A model generated the notes under the pieces. It worked only from the letters and a program-made list of their open reading frames with translations. It made no database searches and was not told the DNA's origin. From the NCBI GenBank assembly GCA_963699495.1, contig CAVOUB010000008.1:186001-250000 (forward strand): 64,000 nucleotides of DNA, written 5' to 3'. How positions within the stretch are numbered: position 1 is the first letter of the stretch; each line of letters starts with the position of its first letter. Below are positions 33,454-43,282 of this stretch, piece after piece. Source of the stretch: JAIBJN01 sp963699495 (GTDB taxonomy: Bacteria > Actinomycetota > Thermoleophilia > Gaiellales > Gaiellaceae). A program made the translations under genes and the position numbers.

Positions 33454-35761
33454 TCATGGCGCGTCGTAGACGATCTTCATGAGGTTGCCGCCGGTTACGA
33501 AGCTCTGGTTCGTGTCGGTCGAGAGGACTCGCACGCGGACGAGGCCCTTGTTGGCGCCCGTGCCGATGTAGTTGGCCCACGAGCCCGCCGGGCGAGGCCA
33601 GCACCAGCGTGTTGCTGGCGACGGCCACGTCGATCGGGCCCACGGCCGTCGGGCCGGCGATCGGCGTCCACGAGCCGTCGCCCGTCCAGTTCCAGATGTA
33701 CACGTTCGTCGTCACGGTGGGACCCAGGGGCGTGAGCGAGAAGTCGTCGATCGCGAGACCGTCGTCCGCGGTGCCGGCGCCGCCGCGATCGAAGTCCGTC
33801 CAGCGGATCCAGACCGTGGCGCCGTTCGGGATGTTGAGGCCGGTGATCGTGAAGCTCTTGGCCGTCCGGTTCGGGGCCACGTTTCCGTTCCGCGAGCCGA
33901 CGGCGCCCGTGGTGACGGGGCTCGAGAAGTCGAGACTGTTCACGTCGTTCCACGTGCCGGTGGTCAGGCTCGTCGCGTTCGTCGAGTACTGGAAGTCGAG
34001 GCGATCGGGCGTCCCCGACGTCGCGCCGCGTCGCCACTGCTCGCCGGTGTAGGCGACGGCCAGCGACGTAATCGTCCCGCCCGTCGAGTTCGGGAACGAG
34101 GCGCCGATGGTCGTGTTGAAGGTGCCGTTCCTGAGGCCGCCGAGGGCCCGCTCGGGGCTGCCGGAGACGCCGTAGCTGTAGGTATTGCCGCCTGTCGCCG
34201 AGCCGTCGTCAGCCGCGTACGTGGTGTTCGCGCCGGTCCCGGCTTCGGCGAACGCCCATGGCGCCGGGACACTGGCTGCCGTCCCGGTCCCGGTCAGGGC
34301 CAGGGTGTTGAAGTACTGCGCGGGGAAGTCGTTCCCCGTGTAGGAAACCTTGAGGTTGGCCGCACCCGCGGGGACGCCGCTGAACTGCCCGTACCAGTCG
34401 CTGGTGGTGGGCGCGGTCGCCGTCGAGTTCACCTGGTAGGAGGCCGAGTCGGCGACAGCGAGGTTCGTGTACGAACCTGACTTCAGCGTGCCGCTCGTGA
34501 TCTTCGTCGAGGTCGGGTACGCCGTGCAGCCGCCGAGCGGGTCGACGCGCAGGAGCGTCGCCATGCCGCCGAAGCCCTCGTCGAAGTTCGTGAACTCGTT
34601 CAGCGCGTGGCTGTGCCAGGGGAAGTAGTACTCGCCGCAGACGTTGTAGGAGACGACTCCGGTCGGGAGCGTCCCCTTCTTCCCGAGGTAGGCGCTGCCG
34701 CTGAACCAGGTCGTGTTGTCCTTGAACATGAGGTTCCGGTAGGTCGGCACCGGCGACGGGATCGGCTTCGTGTTCGGGTCCCACGTGTCCTGGTCCGTCC
34801 ACTTGAAGAGCAGGTCGACCGTCTGGCCCGATGCGATCGTCTCCCCGAAGTGCTCGGAGGAGGCGTCGGCCCCGCCGGGGCTCTTGAGCATCCGCCCGTC
34901 CTGGGCGATCAGCCGCAGGTGGTTTCCGTGGGGGTGGTACGGGTGGTTGAGCTCCCCGGCGTTGACCATGCGGACCAGCGCCGGCAGGGAGTTGGTCGGG
35001 GCGAAGGGCTGCACCCGAACCAGCGCGCCGTAGGGCTGGTTGGGGAGCCAGGCCACGCCGTTGTCCTGGATCGTGTCGGGGAACTCGCGCCCGTTGACCG
35101 TGAAGTAGCGGTTGTGGAGCTTGTTGAAGTCGTACGTGCCGCCTACCTGGACCGCGTGGTGGAGCACGGGGTCGATCTCGTTGAAGATGAGGATGTACTC
35201 ACGCGCCGGGTCGAACTGCGTGGTCGCGTCGTTGTAGGCGAAGTTCGCGCCCATGGACGGCCGGACGACGAGCGCGCCGTACATGCCCATCTCGACCTGC
35301 GTCGTCTGGTTGGAGCCGCTCTCGTAGAGGTAGGTGCCCGGCATGGTGGCCTCGAACGTGTAGGTCACGCTGGCTCCCGGCGCTGCCTCGGCCGCGAAGA
35401 GCGGCGGCGCGCCGGCCGGGCTCACGCCCTCCTGGCCCGGGAAGATGATCGACGTCGGCTCGGCGAGCGTGTTTCGGAGGTGCACGGTGACCGTGTCCCC
35501 CTCGTTGACGCAGAGCACCGGGCCCGGCTCCTGGAACGCCGGGGTCGCGGGGTCTGCGTCGTCGAGCGCGTAGCTCCACATGCGGATGCTGTTTCCGTCC
35601 GGCGTCTCGACCTGGCCGGCGTTCGCGACGAGGTTGAAGGTCGGCCCGTTCGTGCACACCATCCCGATCGGCGCGGCAGCCGCGCTGGCGACGCCGAAGA
35701 GGAGCTGGAGGGCGACGAGCAGGCAGCTCAGACCGAGCAGTCGGGTCGCTCTCCGCGCCAT
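33454..35761 (-). CDS. Multicopper-oxidase-like protein with C-terminal trinuclear-type motifs (single-base frameshift)
   Basis: Exported protein of about 768 residues. ATG 35761 has an AGGAGCG site; the signal peptide ends near residue 29. The first cupredoxin domain lacks copper ligands (GTYLYESGSNQTTQVEMGMY). The second (about 230-400) holds NHPYHPHGNHLRLI near residue 274 and FPWHSHALNEF near 384, which resemble two of the four HxH pairs of the trinuclear copper site. The type-1 Cys is absent (HSH instead of HCH). The long C-terminus is Thr/Gly/Asn-rich and jelly-roll-like. The frame breaks at GGG 33590-33592; removing one base gives WANYIGTG ... NLMKIVYDAP and a stop at 33454. It may need a partner supplying the type-1 site. 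Confidence 0.8.
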
Positions 35762-35799
35762 GACCGCGCTCCTGCCGCTCAGGTGTTGGCGTCGGCCGG

Positions 35800-37074
35800 T
35801 CATGAGAGGAAGGTCTCGTTCGCCTGGCCGCTCGGGGCCGGAAGCGGGTTCGCGGGGTCGTAGACCCGGACCTCGGTGACGTGGCCGCCGAGCCCGGGGG
35901 CGCCGTTGTTGTTCAGCTTCGAGAAGTCGCGGTTCTTGAACTGGTAGACGTTGTGGTCCCGTGGGTCTTCGGCGTCTGCGGGAACCACGGGAGCGTCCTC
36001 CGTGAAATCGGGCGCCGTGATGATGACGTCGCGGGCCTCGCCCGGCCCGATGTAGAGCGTGTTCGTCCAGTAGGACGTGTCGACGCCGGCCGGGCTGCGG
36101 CGGAGGGTCGCATCCTCGCCGACGACGTGCATCGGGATCCCGGGGAGCTGCATGGCGTGCTGCTGGTAGCCGAGGTTGGCAAGCCGCAGAAGCACGCGCT
36201 CGCCCGGGTTGCACTGGATGAGCGAGGACACGGGCTGATGTGGGAGGGACGGATCGTCGCCCGCCAAGACCGTCTGGGGGTAGCAGCGGCCGTTGATCGT
36301 CCAGAAGTTCGGATCGTAGTCCGTGAAGATCGTCTCCTGGATGTTCTCGCTGTTGTCGTGGGGGACCTGCCAGATCTCGTTCAGGAGGAGCGCGACGTGG
36401 CGGTCGTACCCGGTCGTGCCGTCGCCGTCGTTGTACGCGTAGGTGCCCGACGGGTAGAGCGCGGTGTTGCCGTCCTGCACCGGGCGGACGAAGACGATGC
36501 TCGTCATGCCCATCTGGACGTGCTCGACGTCCTCGAAATGGCAGTGCCACATGTACGTCCCGGGGTCGTGCGGCCGGTAGAAGTACGTGAACTGGCGCTG
36601 CATGGGCACGGCGATCGAGACCTCGGGCACGCCGTCGTAGAGCGCCGAGGGCGTCCGGAAGCCGTGCCAGTGCACCGTGTGCCCGTCCGTGAGGTCCGGC
36701 CGGGCGACGAAGCCGAGGTTCGTCATCGTCAGATGGACGTCCGCTTCCTGCTCGAAGTCGAGGATCGGTGCCGGCAGCTGCGCCGTGCCCTTGAAGTTGG
36801 AGATGAGCTGGGGGATCGTGTACGTGGTCGGCACCGGCCGGAAGCCGAAGATGAAGAGCTCGTGGTCGAGGTTCGGAAGGACGACGTGCCCGTCCGTGGC
36901 CGCGATCGAGAAGTCGGGCGTGGTCGCGCCCGCGACGGCCGCTCCGAACGGGTTGACGCCGTGCCGGGCCGCGTAGGCGAGCCCGCCGCCGCCTGCGGCC
37001 GCGAGGGCTCCGAGGCCGGCGGCCTGGATGAATTGCTTCCGCGTCGTCCCGGCGTTGGCCTCCACGCCGCTCAC
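35800..37074 (-). CDS. Multicopper oxidase-like protein with type-1 copper motif in its first domain
   Basis: Exported protein of 424 residues. GTG 37074 overlaps the upstream stop. The leader TRKQFIQAAGLGALAAAGGG resembles a Tat signal with an RK pair. The first cupredoxin domain has VHWHGF (about residue 137) and MWHCHFEDVEHVQMGM (about 175-190), that is HxH, the type-1 Cys-His-Met set and a second HxH. The second domain (ERVLLRLANLGYQQHAMQLP, GIPMHVVGED) lacks the HxxHxH and HSH pairs needed to complete a trinuclear site. Alone it would resemble a cupredoxin or incomplete laccase. The next gene encodes a protein carrying the complementary HxH pairs. It is the second gene of the seven-gene operon. 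Confidence 0.85.
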   Translation of the reverse strand: MSGVEANAGTTRKQFIQAAGLGALAAAGGGGLAYAARHGVNPFGAAVAGATTPDFSIAATDGHVVLPNLDHELFIFGFRPVPTTYTIPQLISNFKGTAQLPAPILDFEQEADVHLTMTNLGFVARPDLTDGHTVHWHGFRTPSALYDGVPEVSIAVPMQRQFTYFYRPHDPGTYMWHCHFEDVEHVQMGMTSIVFVRPVQDGNTALYPSGTYAYNDGDGTTGYDRHVALLLNEIWQVPHDNSENIQETIFTDYDPNFWTINGRCYPQTVLAGDDPSLPHQPVSSLIQCNPGERVLLRLANLGYQQHAMQLPGIPMHVVGEDATLRRSPAGVDTSYWTNTLYIGPGEARDVIITAPDFTEDAPVVPADAEDPRDHNVYQFKNRDFSKLNNNGAPGLGGHVTEVRVYDPANPLPAPSGQANETFLS

Positions 37075-40000
37075 CCCCTCACCCTCTGCATGAGGCGGGC
37101 GATCCCGGCCTGCTGCTGGGCCGTCAGGCGGTTCTGCAGCGCCGGACTGAGGAGTGCTGCGAGCGAGGCGCCGGTGGTGGGTACCTCGTCCGCACCCAGA
37201 TCCCACGGGGTTCCTCCGAGGAGCCCGCGAACGGTCCGGACTCCCGGCCTCGCCTGCCCGTCGATGTCGGCGGGCGCGGCGAGCGGCGCCTCGATCCCGC
37301 CACCCGTGCAGGCCGGCGTGGGCGGCAGGCCCGGAGGCGCCGGGAACGGCCGGTTCGAGCAGCGGACGCCGCGGTCGACGGCCCCGGAGGCCGCGTTCGC
37401 GGCGAGCTCCGTCTGCAGGTGGTAGTTGCCCGTCAGGCCGACCGGTGGATCCTGGCCCACGATCGTCACGTTCGCGGTCTGCGGATCGAGCGCGGAGCCG
37501 CCCACAGCCAGCTCGTTGATGAACGGGGTGATGAAGAGCGGATCGATGCCGATCGTGTTCCCCTGGCCGCCGGGCACCGGGACGAGCTGCCCGGCCGCGT
37601 TGAGGATGTTGCCGTCGGTCAGGAGCGTGTAGCGCGGCGTAAGCGTGTCGGCCGCGTTCCCGGTCCCGTTGATCTCGAGGTCGATGAAGCCGTTGGAGAC
37701 GAGGGTGGCGCCCGGGCCGGGCTGGCTGAGGGTGAACGCCTGGTTCTGCCAGAAGAGGTTGTTGAAGAACGCGGTCGGGTTCGAGAAGTGCGGGGCCCCA
37801 GCAGGCAGGGTGGCCTGGAAGAGCTGGCTGTTTGCCTCGGACGCGAGGCCGGCGCTGTGCGGCAGGCCGTCGGAGTCCTCGGCGGTGTCGGTCGAGACGT
37901 TGTTCGCGACCGTGTTGTTGACGATCTGGACGTTTCTGGAGTCGTCGAGGGTGATGCCGCCGCCGAGGTTCGCCGCCCCGTTGTTGACGATCATGTTGTT
38001 GCGGATCCTGATCAGGTCGCCGTGGGCGTTCTGGACGAAGATGCCGCCGCCGTCGTCGCCCGACATGTTGCTCTGGATCAGGTTCCGGTCGATGTCGACG
38101 TTGCCCGTGGGGTCGCCGAGGACGTCCGGAGACTGCGGCACCTCGTGGGAGATGACGATCCCGCCGCCGGCGTCGACGGCAGTGTTGTAGTAGACCTGGT
38201 TGTCGTGGATCGACCCGCCGGAGCTCCGGCCCCAGTGGGAGATGCCGCCGCCGTACTCGACGCCGAAGTTCGCGCAGAAGATGCCGTTCGCGATCTCGTA
38301 GTTGTCCGAGCCGTTGAAGATGCCGATGCCGCCGGCGCGGGTGAGGCCGCCGCTGCCGAGCACGCGGTTACGGAGGATCTTGACGTTGAAGTTGTGGCTG
38401 CCGACGTCGGTGGCGCCCTCCAGCACGTGGTGGTACGGCTGCCCGAGCCCGATCGCTCCCGCGAAGAGACCGCCCTCGCTCTCGAGGATGTTGTTCGTGA
38501 TGCGGAGGAAGTTCGCGTAGGCCTGCAGCTGGATGCCGCCGGCTCCCTGGCCGCGGCCGAGCTGGAGGCCGATGCCGTCGATCCGCGCCGCGCCAAGGCT
38601 GTTCGTGTAGGCGCCCGTCGTCTGCGCCAGAACCGTGACGTTGGCGCCCTCGAGCACCGGGTGCGTCGCGTCGACGCCTGCGTAGTTTCCGGCCGGCCGG
38701 TGGGCGTTCACGACTCCCTGCCAGTAGGCCTGGTTGTCCCGGAAGAAGCGGCCGTCGAGGACGGAGCCGGGAAGGCTGAAGCGGGCATCCTCGGGAGCGC
38801 GGGTCTGCAGCTCGTGGGCGCCGATGATGCCGCCCGGGCCGACGCCCTGGAGGATGATCCGCTTCCACATGACGATGTTCTCGTTGTAGGTGCCGGGCCT
38901 GAGGACGACCAGGCTGCCCGGCGTCGTCAAAGCGTTGTCGATGAAGGCCTGCAGCTCGTGGCCCCTGTTCGGGTTACCGACGGGGAGGCTGTTGGGCGCG
39001 GGCGCGACGCGGACGTTCAGGTTGTACCCCTGAGCATTGGTTCCGAGCACGTGCACGGTGATCCCGTTGACCGAGGAGTTGCCGCCGTTCGAGTTCGCGC
39101 CGACGATGTTCAGCTGGTACGGGCCGGCCGCGAAGCTACCGGACACTGCCGGGACCTGGATCACGATCGTGTCCGGCGTCGCGCCGGAGCCCGGCGTCCA
39201 GCTGACCACGCCGCCGTTGGCCCGGGTCAGGGTCGTCACGCCGCCGGTCTGATTGGTGAGCGTGACCCGTCCGCCCGTTGCACCGGTCGGGCCGGCCGGG
39301 CCGATGAAGTCACCCCGTATCGTGATCCGCCGGTTGGTTCCACTGTCACTCGAGCGGACGAACGGGCCTTGCTCTCCCGCGGCCCGACCAGGCTTCAAGA
39401 CCTGCAGGAGCTCCGGAACGGTCGAGGCGAGGTCCCCTGGGCCGACGGAGAAGTCACAGCCGGTCCCCGAGATCGGGTCGAGCGGGGTGTCGAGCTGGGT
39501 CGTGAGGCCAGGCCAGACGTCCCAGGCGAACGTCGCCGTCAGGTAGTTGGGGTTGTAGTTCGGGTTCGGGTTGGCCTTGTCGCCCGGGTCGTTGACGGTC
39601 ACGAGGTACATGCCCGGGCAGGGCCCCTGCGGGATCGGGCAGTTGAAGGTCTCCGTCGAAGGCAGGAGCGCCTCGTAGTACCCGTTCTCGTCGGTGGTGA
39701 CGGTCGTGATGAGGCGCCCGAGCGCCGGCTCGTTCAGATTGTTCATGTTGGCCGTGTAGTCCCGGATGCCGATGGGGATGTTCCCGACCGGGCGCGGCTC
39801 GCCGAACCACTGCGAGGCCGGGTTGGTGTCGAAGTAGATGTCGTCGGAGACGAGCCCGATGATCCGGCCGGGGATCTGGACGTCGACCCCGGTCGGGAAG
39901 TTCGTCATCAGGAAGAAGTCGGCGTTCGCGTTCTGCGTGTTCTCGAGCGTCACGAGGCGCTTGTCGCAGAGCGGCCGCGACGGGCTGGTGCTCTGGTCGC

Positions 40001-42311
40001 CGGTGAAGTACGGGCTCCGATCCACCAGCGTCGACTGGTCGATGACGTGCATGTCGCCAACGCACGGAGGCGGCGGGATCGCCGGCACGAAGCTCGCGCC
40101 GTTGTCGACGTTGACGTCCTCCTCGCGGACGATGTGGTAGAGCGGCTCGCCACCCGACTCCGGTGCCGCCTCCGGCATGACGACGTGAGTGATGTAGTCG
40201 CCGGCAACGAGCGGCTCGGGATCCTCTCCGTCCGCGCACGTGTCGTTCGCCAGGTCGAAGCCGCCTCTCGACTCCGGGCAGTAGTCGGCGAAGGCGTAGC
40301 CGCCGTCGAAGGCGCCGTCCTTCGTCTCGACGCCCGTGATCGGCACCTCGAGGCAGTTCGGCCCGATCAGCGGGTTCGGGAACCCGGGGAAGTCCGCCGG
40401 GGGATTCGCGTAGAGATCCGTCCCGAACATGTCGGTGACCGCGCAGTCCGTGGCGGGCGACCAGTGATCGGTGACGTAGTTGTTCAGGATGAACGAGGGG
40501 TCGAACGGCGGCTCGTCGCCCGTGCTCGGCTCGCCGTCCGGGCCGAGCTGGGCCACGCTCTCGAGGCGCACCGTCACGTCGGGGACCGCCGGCTCGTAGC
40601 CCTCGGTCGCCTGCATGCGGGCGTCCATCTCGTTCCGCGTAGTTCCCCAGATGGTGATGCCGACGATCTGCCCGGGCTCGTCGTCCGCGTAGACGCGCTT
40701 GCCCCAGTCGACGACGGCCCGGTGCCCCTCGCTGAGGAGCTGGTTCGTCAGGAGGGCGCCGCCGAGCGCGGTCGGAACCGCAGAAGGCTCGCCGGTGTTC
40801 TCGTCGTAGGCGGTCGCGCCGGTCACGCCCAGGCGCCCGAAGCCCTGCTCGCCGATGATCCACTTGCCGAGCGGGCCGCCCTCCGCCGTCGGGTACTCGT
40901 AGTGCCCGTTCAGGTCGGTAAGGGTGTCTTCCTTGATCGACCCGTCGCGCCAGCGCTGGTCGACATCGGTGTTCGGAAGCCCCGGCTCGCCCGGATCGCG
41001 GATCTGGTTCCCCGCCAGGTCCGGGTTCCCCGCTCCATTGTCCACGTAGACGTCTCCGGAGAGCCAGCCGTACCAGCGCGAGACGCCGACGTCGCCGAGC
41101 TCGGCGACCTCGCCGTCGGCAACGGTCACCGTCACGAACCTGATGATGTAGGAGAGCTGCTCGTCCCAGATGGCCATGTTGTAGGTGCCGGCGGGAATGT
41201 TCTGGATGTCGAAGCCGCCGTCCCCGTCGCCCTGGCCGACGTAGACCGTGACGTCCGTCGTCGAGTCGCTGAGGGCGATGTACGGGTTCTGGACGGGCTC
41301 GTTCGGATCGGTGACGAGGGCGTCGAAGGGTGGCCAGCCGACCCAGTTGAGGGCGCGGCCGGTGATCTCACCCGTCCCGGGGTTGTCGAAGTCGGTCGGG
41401 AAGCAGGCGAAGCCGAACCAGTAGCCGGTGCGCACGTTCGGGGGCTCCCACAGCTGCTCGCCCGGCGCACCCGTGCCGTCGCTTCCCTCCTCGACGCCGG
41501 CCTGGACGTTGAAGCTGCCGTCGAAGGTCGAGGTCTGGACCCATCTGCTGTCCGGATTGCTGTTGCACTGCTCGTCCGGCGGCGTCGCGTAGACGAAGTA
41601 CGTCGCGGGACCGAGGTTGTCGAGCTGAACGAACCCGTCGGCGTCGGTGACGCAGTCGCCGCCGCAGAGCGGGTCGTTGAAGTAGTCGACCGTGACGTGC
41701 TGGTCCGTCTGCTCGTCGATCGTGATGTGGAACCCTTCGAGCCCGGGCTCCGTCGCGTCCGGCGCCGAGTTGGCCCAGCTCATGTCCTCGAAGACGAAGG
41801 CGCGGATCTTCCCGAGCGGGAAGCCGTCCTTTCCGGGCGGGTATCCGCGCAGGGCGATGTCGACCGTGCCCGCGTCGTCGGGCAGCGTGATGTGCTTGCC
41901 CCACATCTTGTGGTCGGGCGAACGGATGGAGATCAGGTAGCGCCCGTCGGGCAAGCTGACGGTCGGGCTGTCCTGGTCTCCGAGGGCGACGACCGGGCTG
42001 TTGCTCTCGGTCGGCGCGACGCCGGGACGCTGCATCGGCTCGGGGTCATCGCCGAGGTGCGCGTTGTCGACGTTCACGAGGAACGTGAACTCGGGGAGCA
42101 CGGCGTTCGTCGCCAGGTCGCGGGCGACGATCGTGATCGTGCTGGGGGGAGGAGGAGCCTGAGCGGCCGCCTTGTTGGTACCGGCCGGCCAGAGCGCCGC
42201 CAGCGCGAGCAGGCCGCCGAGCGTGAGAAGAGCCCAGCGGTGCGACCCTCTCCCGTCCGCGACGCCTTCGACCTCGTTACCGGGAATGCCCCTTGCGCCC
42301 CGGTGCCGCAT
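37071..42311 (-). CDS. Giant secreted multidomain protein (Cna-B-like, IPT/TIG and beta-helix domains)
   Basis: A 1746-residue exported protein heading the oxidase operon. ATG 42311 follows AGAAGGAGGGG. A membrane or signal helix lies at about 26-50 (WALLTLGGLLALAALWPAG). Residues about 55-950 hold several prealbumin/Cna-B/SdrD-like beta domains (FVFEDMSWANSAPDATEPG, GDYITHVVMPEA, TDENGYYEALLPSTE). About 990-1090 resemble an IPT/TIG fold. About 1120-1560 form a right-handed parallel beta-helix (RITNNILESEGG, IRNNMIVNNGAANLGGG, VQIVNNTVANNVS), as in pectate-lyase-like and CASH proteins. The end contains GTPWDLGADEV. There is no LPXTG or other anchor. It may be a surface scaffold or a substrate-binding partner for the oxidases; lyase activity cannot be judged. 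A long open frame on the opposite strand is a shadow. Confidence 0.85.
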   Translation of the reverse strand: MRHRGARGIPGNEVEGVADGRGSHRWALLTLGGLLALAALWPAGTNKAAAQAPPPPSTITIVARDLATNAVLPEFTFLVNVDNAHLGDDPEPMQRPGVAPTESNSPVVALGDQDSPTVSLPDGRYLISIRSPDHKMWGKHITLPDDAGTVDIALRGYPPGKDGFPLGKIRAFVFEDMSWANSAPDATEPGLEGFHITIDEQTDQHVTVDYFNDPLCGGDCVTDADGFVQLDNLGPATYFVYATPPDEQCNSNPDSRWVQTSTFDGSFNVQAGVEEGSDGTGAPGEQLWEPPNVRTGYWFGFACFPTDFDNPGTGEITGRALNWVGWPPFDALVTDPNEPVQNPYIALSDSTTDVTVYVGQGDGDGGFDIQNIPAGTYNMAIWDEQLSYIIRFVTVTVADGEVAELGDVGVSRWYGWLSGDVYVDNGAGNPDLAGNQIRDPGEPGLPNTDVDQRWRDGSIKEDTLTDLNGHYEYPTAEGGPLGKWIIGEQGFGRLGVTGATAYDENTGEPSAVPTALGGALLTNQLLSEGHRAVVDWGKRVYADDEPGQIVGITIWGTTRNEMDARMQATEGYEPAVPDVTVRLESVAQLGPDGEPSTGDEPPFDPSFILNNYVTDHWSPATDCAVTDMFGTDLYANPPADFPGFPNPLIGPNCLEVPITGVETKDGAFDGGYAFADYCPESRGGFDLANDTCADGEDPEPLVAGDYITHVVMPEAAPESGGEPLYHIVREEDVNVDNGASFVPAIPPPPCVGDMHVIDQSTLVDRSPYFTGDQSTSPSRPLCDKRLVTLENTQNANADFFLMTNFPTGVDVQIPGRIIGLVSDDIYFDTNPASQWFGEPRPVGNIPIGIRDYTANMNNLNEPALGRLITTVTTDENGYYEALLPSTETFNCPIPQGPCPGMYLVTVNDPGDKANPNPNYNPNYLTATFAWDVWPGLTTQLDTPLDPISGTGCDFSVGPGDLASTVPELLQVLKPGRAAGEQGPFVRSSDSGTNRRITIRGDFIGPAGPTGATGGRVTLTNQTGGVTTLTRANGGVVSWTPGSGATPDTIVIQVPAVSGSFAAGPYQLNIVGANSNGGNSSVNGITVHVLGTNAQGYNLNVRVAPAPNSLPVGNPNRGHELQAFIDNALTTPGSLVVLRPGTYNENIVMWKRIILQGVGPGGIIGAHELQTRAPEDARFSLPGSVLDGRFFRDNQAYWQGVVNAHRPAGNYAGVDATHPVLEGANVTVLAQTTGAYTNSLGAARIDGIGLQLGRGQGAGGIQLQAYANFLRITNNILESEGGLFAGAIGLGQPYHHVLEGATDVGSHNFNVKILRNRVLGSGGLTRAGGIGIFNGSDNYEIANGIFCANFGVEYGGGISHWGRSSGGSIHDNQVYYNTAVDAGGGIVISHEVPQSPDVLGDPTGNVDIDRNLIQSNMSGDDGGGIFVQNAHGDLIRIRNNMIVNNGAANLGGGITLDDSRNVQIVNNTVANNVSTDTAEDSDGLPHSAGLASEANSQLFQATLPAGAPHFSNPTAFFNNLFWQNQAFTLSQPGPGATLVSNGFIDLEINGTGNAADTLTPRYTLLTDGNILNAAGQLVPVPGGQGNTIGIDPLFITPFINELAVGGSALDPQTANVTIVGQDPPVGLTGNYHLQTELAANAASGAVDRGVRCSNRPFPAPPGLPPTPACTGGGIEAPLAAPADIDGQARPGVRTVRGLLGGTPWDLGADEVPTTGASLAALLSPALQNRLTAQQQAGIARLMQRVRG

Positions 42312-42404
42312 GTCCCCTCCTTCTCCCGGACTCGCTTGCCGCTGTGCCGCAGACCGGCGGGCCCGAGGAGGGGGAGCTAAGCACTCGACCGCCGGCAACT
42401 CGCC

Positions 42405-42484
42405 CTTCGTGACGGCCGTTTCATGCGATCGTCACGAAGCGTTCATCGGTCAGACTCCGACCCCGCGCATGACAGACACGTCAT
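42405..42484. promoter_or_regulatory. Inverted repeat and spaced TCAT boxes between divergent operons
   Basis: CTTCGTGACG (42405-42414) and its exact complement (42430-42439) flank a 15-base spacer. TCAT-centred boxes recur at 42421 (GTTTCATGCG), 42443 (CGTTCATCGG) and 42481 (CGTCATGAAG); the first two are 22 bp apart, two helical turns. This is the kind of arrangement bound by OmpR-type regulators, and the adjacent divergent gene encodes one. Control of the oxidase operon by it is an inference. Confidence 0.45.
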
Positions 42485-42490
42485 GAAGGG

Positions 42491-42519
42491 TTGCTTCCGA
42501 AAGCAGCAAGGCGTACAAA
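42491..42519 (+). promoter_or_regulatory. Promoter of the response regulator gene
   Basis: TTGCTT (42491-42496), a 17-bp spacer and TACAAA (42514-42519) form a plausible vegetative promoter pointing at the regulator. The start point would be near 42526, leaving an 80-base, AT-richer leader before ATG 42609. Confidence 0.55.
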
Positions 42520-42608
42520 GAGAGGTAGAAAGTCCGCTATTTGGTGGGACAATTTGGGAGCGGCCCCATGAGTTTTCCTCCAATGCCTGTTGTTGTGGCC
42601 AGGCACGA

Positions 42609-43281
42609 ATGGCGCGGATTCTCGTAGTTGACGACGAGCCGCGCATCGTCCGCTTCGTCGCGCGCGCGCTGACGGCCGAGGGCTACGGCGTCGACTCGGC
42701 CCACGACGGCGAGAAGGGGCTCGAGCTCGCGCTGACGGGGATGTACGAGCTGATCCTCCTGGATCTGCTCCTCCCCGCGCTGAACGGGATGGCGGTGCTC
42801 ACGAAGATCCTCAAGGCCGACCCGGAGCAGAAGGTGCTCATCCTCTCTGCGCTCACCGCCGTGCCGCTGAAGGTGCGCTGCCTCGAGGCGGGAGCCACCG
42901 ACTACCTGCCCAAGCCCTTCGACCTCGCGGAGCTCCTCGCACGCGTGCGAGCGCGCCTGCGCCACTCGAACGGACAGCCGGCGCACGCCCCAGCGCGTGC
43001 TGAGCGTGGGCCAGGTGAAGCTGGAGCTGCTCCGGCGGACCGCGGACTCGGGACGCGGGCCCATCGGCCTGTCCGAGCGGGAGTTCCTCCTCCTCCAGCA
43101 CCTCATGCAGCGAAACGGGGAGGTGTGCTCCCGCGAAGAGCTCCTGAACCAGGTCTGGGGCTACTCGTTCGACCCGGGAACGAACGTCGTGGACGTGTAC
43201 GTCGGGAGGTTGCGGGCCAAGCTCGGGAACGAGGTCATCAGGACGGTGCGGAACGTCGGGTATTGCCTTGAAGCCGAGTAG
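42609..43281 (+). CDS. OmpR-family response regulator (single-base frameshift)
   Basis: Two-component regulator of about 223 residues. The receiver domain (about 1-118) has ILVVDDEPRIVRFVARAL, phospho-acceptor Asp in LILLDLLLPALNG, and the Lys pocket in DYLPKPFDLAELL. The frame breaks in CCCC (42988-42991). One base fewer joins GQPAHAQ to RVLSVGQVKLELL and the winged-helix DNA-binding domain (GLSEREFLLLQHLMQRNGEV, VWGYSFDPGTNVVDVYVGRL, VIRTVRNVGY). The sensor kinase follows immediately. It lies divergent from the seven-gene oxidase operon, with repeat boxes in between, so that operon and the downstream ApbE cluster are its likely targets. Confidence 0.87.
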
Positions 43282-43282
43282 C

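Noticed and set aside
37419..42380. A 1653-residue open frame antisense to the giant secreted protein
   Set aside because: It is the mirror of a high-GC gene: no recognisable domain, no ribosome site, and low-complexity Val/Arg/Asp composition typical of antisense shadows.
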